64,000 nt of DNA from Chaetomium olivaceum (lineage: Eukaryota > Ascomycota > Sordariomycetes > Sordariales > Chaetomiaceae). Below the pieces are notes generated by a model. The model did no database searches and had not been told where the DNA came from. It saw only the letters and a program-made list of their open reading frames with translations. Positions within the stretch are counted from its first letter, which is position 1. Each line of letters begins with the position of its first letter. Where the stretch lies: NCBI GenBank assembly GCA_039881045.1, contig JAYWVB010000054.1:62001-126000 (forward strand), read 5' to 3'. Position numbers and translations under genes: made by a program. Below, in pieces: positions 56,914 to 64,000 of this stretch.

Positions 56914-58918
56914 ATGCCGAAGCAATACGTCGTCTGCGGCCGACCGCTGCCCCGGTTCGGGACCCGCCACCTCTCGCTGCTTCTTGTCTTCTTAGCTGTC
57001 TTTGCCGTTTTCAGCCTACTCTTTACCCTCCCCGGCTCCATCCCCGCGAGCCCGAAGCTGCGAGCTGCCGGCAATCGGTTCTCCATTCCGAAGTCCTTCA
57101 AGAGTCCCTGGATGAACAAGCTCAACCCGTTCAAGCAACCCACACGCCCACCGCGCGTCCAGAAGACTGACACCGACGGCGACTCGGTATGGCACGCCGA
57201 CTGGAACTGGCTGTTGATGCCCTTTAGTAGTTCCATCACCCTCGACGAGAACCGCGCCCTGCTGCCCATGCTCAAGGACCGCACCCCGATCTACTGCTAC
57301 TATGACAACACTGTCGACAAAGACCGCTCGAGCAGCGAAGCGGAGAGCGCCCTGCTGCTGACCTGGCGCCGCGCCTGGTGGGCTCAGGGGTTCAAACCCG
57401 TTATTCTCAGCCCCGCCGAGGCCATGAACAACCCGCTGTACGACGAGCTGCAGAAGCTGGAGGACATCACACACGAATCTCAAGGAGAATATGATGCGCT
57501 GGCTGGCCTGGGAGAACATGGGCGACGGCGTTCTTGCCCATCACCTTGTTTTCCCTATGGGGCCGCACAACGATCCCTTGTTTACCTACCTCCGCCGCGG
57601 CGAATTCCCCAAGTTGACACGATTCAAGGATTTGGACGACGCCCTATTCGTTGGATCGATGGGCGATGTGACCAACGTTATCAAAACTGTTATGAACAGC
57701 GCCGAGATCAAGCAAGCTGAGGATATCGTGGCGCTGGTGGAGTCAAGCAAGAAGGAGACCACATTTTCCGTTGACAACACACCTAAATCCCTGGCTTATT
57801 ACTCGGCGCAAAATGTTGAGAAGCTGTATCCCAAGCTCGGCGATGACATTGCGGCATCCCACGCGGCGGGACTAAAAAGCCTTACACAGCTCATCAGCGC
57901 TCACCTGCACCTCACCTGGCAAAATATTTTCAGCAGCGGCATCGCCGTGGTCAAGCCTCTGCCGCACCATACCACCCACCTCATCACTCCCGCCTACGAG
58001 TTGGCCCAACGACTAGCTCATTGCCCGGAAAGCCCACTTCCCAGCACCTGCCCACCCAACCGCCCCAAATGCCACCTATGTGACGACTCCAAGCCGCTGA
58101 AGATCACAACTCCGTCCTCCTACTCCGGCGTTGAGACGCTCTACACAATCGGCACCGTTCCGCACCCCTACACCTCGTCCACCCTCAACTACCTCAAGAC
58201 ACAGCTTTCCATTCCCTGGATCCGCCGCGACTCTCCACGCGATGCGTGGATAACCTCCTTGACCTCGTCTCTCTTTAGCGATACCATTTCTACCACCCCG
58301 CGACTCATCAGCTTCAAAGAAGCCGTCGCCTCTGACGAGGACGACACTAGCGAAACCAAAGGAAAGGGAAAGGAGACAAAAGGCGGCGCCTACCGCTCCC
58401 TCTGGCTCCCCGCCGAGCAACCCCTCCCCGACGACCTCGACTGGCACTTTGGCTTCGCCCTCCCTGACCGGGCCACCTACGCCGACCAATCCGCGTCCGA
58501 CTCCACGGGCGACGACGCCGCCACGAGCGTGGGCGGCGTCCCGCCCCATTCCTCTAAAGATGGCCCCGTCCCAACCACCGACGATCTCGCCCTGGAGCCC
58601 GCCCTGTTCACGCGCGCCCAAACCGTCGTGCTCTCCACCACATCCCGCATCCCGCTCAAGACCAAGGCCAGCCACGAGGAGCTCACCCTCCGCGACGCCG
58701 TCGAGGCCTGGAACCTGGCCGACACCGAGGCCTGGCGCTTTGCCCGCGCCTACCTCGCCCGCAAGTCGGTCGAGCGCGCCAAGTGGGAGGAGGAAGAGTC
58801 CAAGTACGCCGGGGGGGTGGGCGCTGAGAAGTCGCATCAGAGGCCTGCAGGGCAGGGGAAGAAGGGAGGGGGCAAGGGGACAAGTAAGGTCTGGGATCGC
58901 TGGTTGGATCGCGATTGA
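56914..58918 (+). CDS. Uncharacterised conserved single-pass membrane protein (possible secretory-pathway type II protein)
   Basis: I know this as a conserved protein of filamentous ascomycetes without an assigned function. The ATG at 56914 gives MPKQYVVCGRPLPRFGTRHL, followed at once by a hydrophobic helix LSLLLVFLAVFAVFSLLFTL (signal anchor), so the long C-terminal part is probably luminal. It has DWNWLLMPFSSSITLDENRA, PIYCYYDNTVDKDRSSSEAE, LLLTWRRAWWAQGFKPVILS, then GDGVLAHHLVFPMGPHNDPL, FTYLRRGEFPKLTRFKDLDD, a Cys-containing segment CPPNRPKCHLC, and AYLARKSVERAKWEEEESKY near the end. The order W-x-x-A-W-W-A-x-G-F-x-P resembles small glycosyltransferase-like proteins, but I cannot name a catalytic motif. 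One base too many at about 57480 (ESQ/ENMMRW) splits the frame; length without it is about 667 aa. No intron is seen. Confidence 0.7.
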
Positions 58919-59795
58919 TCTAATTAGTTGATTGATCGTCTCCTTTTTCTTTTTTCTTTTTTACCCCCCGAGGATGGCGGCACATGCTACATGGCATGGC
59001 CTGTCTGGCATGGATTTCGAGTTTGACTCTGTTTTGGGGGGAGGGTGTAAGTTACGGGTTGGCAAGATGGGGAAAGATTCGGATTGGTTGTGCTGTCTCT
59101 TGTCTTGTTGTGTGTCAGCGGGCAAAAAGCGGAGAGGCGTTCAAGTTGTACTGTACTGCGCATTGTCCAGTCGGTGTCTGGAGTTCTGTTGGGGTTCACC
59201 ATGGATGTACATGGCCGGCGTTGTTGGGTTTCATCAATGGGTTTGCTAGTTAACTGGTAGACTATGGTTTTCAAATCGAGCGGCCATCGTTTACCATACC
59301 TAGGAATCAGTTCATGTCTCCCCATGTACCGACCTTGACCGGGGACGACGGCTTACACTAGCCCGGCTACATTTCAGAATCTTACGGAACTCGGATGAGG
59401 TTCTGTGAAACTTGGGTAGGTAAGTGGCATCCTCCATCCCATGGAATCTTTTAGGCATAATGGGTCTCAAGGACTAGAAACACCGCCAGGGGTAAAAAAT
59501 ACGTCATGGTCATTCTCAGTCACAATGGTACTACATGTAGCCCGTATACTCCTTCTGTTTTATGAAAGCCCTATTCTACATTATCTAGTAGTAAGCTGCC
59601 CTCGATATAACATGCTTCTAGACCCCGTCAGATCCCCTCAACAACCATCCTCTATCATTAAAGCGGCGGAGTGCCTGAAAGTAACAACATATCGATGTGA
59701 GAAAGACCTTAACACTACATCTCCATCCTTGCCCGCCAGTAAGTATATCATGATGCCAACACCTGCCAACAAACTCATCAATACCGTCTAACACC
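58919..59795. other. Convergent 3' region between the last two genes
   Basis: About 880 bp between two gene ends. It has short unsupported frames on both strands and T-rich stretches near 58940-58965. No RNA gene is seen. Confidence 0.5.
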
Positions 59796-62651
59796 TCACA
59801 TTCCAAAGGCAGAAGTCAAATCACGTCGGGTAGCGACATCAACGGCCAGATGTTTGAACTGGTCCTCGAGGGAGCTCACGCCACCCGGTGGGCAGTTCTC
59901 ACCACGCTTCTCTGGGCCGTTTGAGAGGATGACACCTCCATTCTCGTGTAGGTCGTGGATGTCGGGAAGCTTGCCCGTGGATACAGCCCTGGTGGACGAC
60001 TGCTGGTTTGTGGCAAGGGAGGGAGTCAAGGACGCTGCGGCATTGCCTGCATAATGTGGCAGGAAGCCTTGGGCTGTGGTCGAAGACAGGGCGCTGCTGG
60101 TCGGCCCCTTCTTCAACATTGTTTGCCAAAGTTTCGCACTGGAAAGCATCGTCAGCATATTCTGCGCGGTATCGACCAGCGCGGGGGTCATACCCAGGGT
60201 TCTCCGGGCGCCGGTCAGCCGGCCCAACGGAGTTGTGGCTCGCACCGTCCTCAAGCTTAAGAGGTGCTCCCCCTGCGATGTAATCTTCGGAACCGCCGTT
60301 AACTTGAGTCTCAAAGGAGATGGTCCTTGTAAGCCGATTCGCCGTGCAGTTATCCTCACTTGCGGACACCGTTTTGGAATCAGCCCGTTGCATCGGGGTC
60401 ATCGGGCGGAAGGGATCGCCATCTGATTCGGTTGTGCGGTAGTTTGACTCTTGGGAAAGTTCAACAGAGCGCTCTTTGACAGGCGATGGTGGGTAGAAGT
60501 GTTTCCCGTCATACTTGGGCAAACCCTTGACGGCAGACTTGGGCGCCTTCCCCCAGTACAAAAACCGGGCACGGCGCTCCTCTTCAGTTAGCGGGCGTTT
60601 GTAACAGTAGTCCTGGTCCCTAGCTGTACGGGGGTTGACACCCTTGGGAAGTGTGCCAAGCAAGTACGGCACTCCGAAGTTGGATGGCGGTTTAGTGCCG
60701 TTCCTGACGGAGCGGCCTGAGTCGTCGGAAGCATGAAGGCTGCCTTCAGCTTGCACGGCAAGAGCCATGTGTGCGGAGAAGGGCTGGGATACCGACCGCT
60801 GCTCGCTGGCGCGGAGATGCTCCAAACTCTTGGACTCTGTTGCGAGTAGCCTCTTCTCTGCCTCTTCATAGGCCTTCATTTCTCTGGCGTACTGGCTACC
60901 TGTCCAAGTAGAAGCATAGCCACGAGGATGGAAGACAGGAGCCAGGGCTGCATCGCTGGGAAGGCCTGCCGTGTTGGGAAAGCCGTTCATCCCCGGGAAT
61001 GCCGGTTCCATGGGACCCCTAAACATGGCCTTGGCACCCTCGCCGATGTTGGTGTTGAGGCCATAGGTAGCAAGAGCAAGCCGCCGATTGATCGCCTCAT
61101 CCATATCTTTCTTGGTGGCCGGAGGTCCGTACCCAAGCGGTGCAGCCGGTCCAGACGGCTGCGACGAGGTTCTCGCTTCCTCGGCGACGGTGGAGGGTTG
61201 GGACGGTTTCTTATCCCCCTTCCCCTGGGTCGTCTTGAAATGCGCGTCCTCATACTCGAGCTGGGTCCTCAGGGTCGTCTCAAATTTATGGATGTGACCT
61301 TTGATGATCTGAATCTTTTGCTCCATGTCCTTTTCGTCAATCTGGTGCCGATTATACTGCAGCTGGTCCTCATGGTACTTGAGGTTTTGCTTGAAGGAAG
61401 CAATCTGCTTCTTGGTGATGTCGCTGGGTCTGATTGACGAGATCGGCGGCGCCGCGGCCGCATTGAAGTTGGCATTAGCTGGGACAATGTGGTTGACAAC
61501 GGGTGGAATTCCGGAGAGACTTTGGGTGGAAGGAGCGTAAGATGACCCCGTGGGCGCCGTACTGGGCTGGGTTGGCTGTGGTTGCATGTACTGCCCGGGC
61601 ATTTGGGGAGCAACGCCATGCGGAATGCCAACGACGTGGACAGGGACCATCGGATTGCCTAGATGGCCTGGAAATGCCCCAACAGGGTATATAATTTGAC
61701 CGTTGTAGTAAAATGGCTCGGGCAGTTGAGACTTGGCCTTGCCTTGCTTGTCGTCGTCCGCCATCTTTGCGTTGTGCATGTCTTTCAGGGCGTTGCCAGG
61801 TGCAAGCGGTGCCGTGCCACCCTGTGGAAACGAGAATCCCGGAGGCAGATGAGTTCCCAATGCCATAGGCACAAAAGAGACCGGGGCCTGAAGCGGCTGG
61901 AATCCCGGCGGATATCCAGTCATAAGCTGGGGCATGGTCGGGACCGGCTGACTGAGGCCAACAGAGGCAACCGGTGGCTTACTCGATACTGCCTTGTCAG
62001 GGGCACCTTGACCTTCCATCACAGAATTATCACTCGCTCTCTTGGCGGTGGGCGACGGTGGGCCGCGAGTATTGGGGACGATTCGGCCACCGGCAGTGAC
62101 ACGAACGTGGGTAGGGGAAACAACGGCCTTGTAGAAACGCTGGAAACCTTCGTCTCGCTGAGCTGGGGCACCGGTGGGCGCCGGAATGGGCTCTGTTGTT
62201 GCAGCCTCGGTCTCGCTTCTTCCGCGGTATTTCCATTCCATCGGGCGGGAAGGGTCGTAAGGAAGATCCTGGGCGATATCTCGGGTAGTGTCCCGGGGAG
62301 CTTCGCGGGTAGGCGCACGTAGTGAATTGTGAGAAGCCTCTCGGGCAAGCTCACGGCCCATACGGCGGCTGACGGTACCCTTGAATATGAGCTCATCTGA
62401 GGTCACAGAGGAATCATCCTTGTGCCTGATGGTGGACGGCTTGCAGCTGCTGCTAGAACCAGATGATGACTCTCTTCCAGGACGACGAAGGATATCAGCT
62501 GTTGCCCTTCTGTTAGTCACACTCCGTTTAAACTATGGCAGTCGCAAGACCTACCGATCTCCGGGTTCCGAGCCAGAGGCAAAATCTCATCCGGAACATG
62601 ATTTGTACGAAGGCCCATGAGCTCAGTGAGAGTGTAGGTTCGGCGAGCCAT
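59796..62651 (-). CDS. Uncharacterised proline/glutamine-rich fungal protein
   Basis: Exon 1 is 62651-62555 (MARRTYTLTELMGLRTNHVP), intron 62554-62499 (GTAGGT, CTAAC, CAACAG), and exon 2 is 62498-59796; about 932 aa. The same frame is open upstream to an ATG at 63059, which would add 136 residues. Recognisable stretches are DSSVTSDELIFKGTVSRRMG, PMEWKYRGRSETEAATTEPI, FQRFYKAVVSPTHVRVTAGG, a Pro/Gln/Gly-rich middle, a probable coiled coil (KKQIASFKQNLKYHEDQLQY to HKFETTLRTQLEYEDAHF), PLTEEERRARFLYWGKAPKS and KYDGKHFYPPSPVKE. The C-terminus QTMLKKGPTSSALSSTTAQG, FLPHYAGNAAASLTP lies one frame over; one base too many near 60135-60140 (GAAACTTTGG on minus) explains it, and a 46-nt intron is the alternative. 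I recognise the protein as conserved in Sordariomycetes but know no function. Confidence 0.65.
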
Positions 62652-64000
62652 GTTGCGATTTATGTGGGCGAAGACGTAGTACGTTCGATGCCTTGGTGCG
62701 TAGTGCCAGCGTAACAAGGTGGGGTAGAGTCTGTCGCAGCCGGATGCTGATGGCAACGACTGAATGACAAGGGCGACAACGGGTGGTACTAGAACCTTCT
62801 CGCTGTTCCGGTCTGTCAGTCTCTGCTCTTCGAGCTGTGACACGATGAATCGTGGTAGAAGAGAGCGGTGAGATTCGAAGGGGCTGTTGGCTGTCATAGA
62901 GTCAATTTTGACCTCAATAAACTTGCAACGGTTGTGTAGTTGCAGGAGATGCTTGATCGCAAATATGGTCGAGGGGGTGATTGTGCAGTCTTCGAGTTGG
63001 AGGTCTTTTAGGTGTTGAAGAAGGCGCCGGGCGCGCTTGCGGATAGAGGGTTGCCTCATTGTGTTGGAAGGGAAAATAAAGCAAACTTATGGGGTTGTGA
63101 CATGTAGGTCGGTCGGTGATGGGGAGGATGCTGTGCTGTGTTTCGGGTAGGATAAGAGAGAATGGGATCTGAGAGAATCACTTACGGAGTGCCAGCAGAC
63201 TGAACTGCAAAACCGAGTTGGACGTCAAGGCAGAGCGGAAGATGAATGACCGGGGAGTCGACTAGGCTGGAGTGCTGCAGCAAGCTAAGGGTCAATGGTA
63301 GAATAGCTCCAGAGAAGGTTGAAGCCGAGAAACAGAGGAATGAGGAAGAAGTTGGAGGCAAGGTGGTCGCGCCCAAAAAGCAAAATTTGCCAAAAGGACA
63401 GGAAGAGGGTACAACGAAACGACAAGTCGCGTTGATTTGTCCTGAACAGAAAGTTGGATAGAGAACAAGAGGGGACGATGCAAAAAGACGCGGCGATGGT
63501 GGAGGAACGAAGGGAGGCAGGTTAAGCGGGCAGAAATTGGTGAGAGAGTGCAGACTTTGACAGGATCGCTTGTACGGGTCGCATAGTTAACTGGAAGGTG
63601 CGAGTAATACTGGGAAGGAACGCAGTCAGAACGAGAAGTCGGTATAAGGCCATGGGACGACAACAGGAAGGTACATCCACAATCAGGGTTGAAGTCTGCA
63701 GATGTTCAGACGGGAAGTACCAAACGCGAATCCATATCACCTCAGTTACCATAGGTTTCAACTACACTGGAACGAAAAGCACATCATTTTCCTTTAGTTG
63801 TTGTTAATAAATACCCGACCCGCACAATTCAGGGGTGTAAACATAGGATGCTCATTCAGAAACATATCTTCATGGATGTTGGATACTTTATTGTGTTGGA
63901 GGTGAAAGAGCCAAGTCACAGCTGCAGAGAGGTCGACACCAGCACTGCAACAAAAGACAAGAAAACTTCCATACTTCATGAATGTTACTGCAAAAGGGTA
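62652..64000. promoter_or_regulatory. Upstream region of the last gene to the window edge
   Basis: Contains the possible N-terminal extension (62652-63059 minus) and about 940 bp beyond it. Frames further right are short and unsupported. On the minus strand, 62900-63060 reads as a pyrimidine-rich to neutral leader. No gene is recognised at the right edge. Confidence 0.4.

Overview
The window looks like nuclear DNA of a filamentous ascomycete, most likely a Sordariomycete and probably Sordariales/Chaetomiaceae. The reasons are: GC-rich coding sequence; short introns (about 40-175 nt) with GTRNGT donors, CTAAC/CTRAC-like branch sites and CAG/TAG acceptors; long low-complexity protein segments (poly-Q, Gln-Ala, Gly-Ala); monocistronic genes on both strands; and housekeeping proteins of clearly fungal type. 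Placement below class is inference from protein style, without database searches.

Layout, left to right: a septation initiation network scaffold (Cdc11/Nud1/SepK-like, minus, running off the left edge); a conserved low-complexity protein with a large Gly-Ala hexanucleotide array (plus); a 3.7 kb gene-free stretch; inositol polyphosphate kinase Kcs1 (plus); a peroxisomal enoyl-CoA isomerase-like protein (minus); Atg27 (minus); a possible solo LTR; SAGA subunit Spt20 (minus); a Pex22-like peroxin (minus); eIF2B gamma (plus); a 4 kb gene-free stretch; a C2H2 zinc-finger factor (plus); an F-box/LRR-like gene with an in-frame stop (plus); mitochondrial GTP/GDP carrier Ggc1 (minus); RNA polymerase III subunit Rpc82 (minus); complex III core protein Qcr2 (plus); ATP synthase epsilon Atp15 (plus); NatC subunit Mak10/Naa35 (plus); peroxisomal carrier Pmp47 (minus); ARS-binding protein Abp2 (plus); an uncharacterised single-pass membrane protein (plus); and an uncharacterised proline/glutamine-rich protein (minus).

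The genes do not form a pathway cluster. Themes recur: three peroxisome-linked proteins (isomerase, Pex22-like, Pmp47), four mitochondrial proteins or carriers (Ggc1, Qcr2, Atp15 and the related carrier fold of Pmp47), and gene-expression machinery (Spt20, Rpc82, eIF2B gamma, C2H2 factor).

A strong technical signal is that eight otherwise well-conserved genes carry isolated 1-nt frame changes, often in short homopolymers or simple repeats, and one more has a single in-frame stop. This looks like residual indel error in the assembly, with true decay possible in one or two cases. Exon coordinates below were worked out by hand from splice signals and reading frames. I did not find a convincing new multi-gene system; the items most worth checking are the Gly-Ala array gene with an RVxF-type motif, the possible solo LTR, the tRNA-like relic with a hairpin and T-run, and the GC-AG intron of QCR2.
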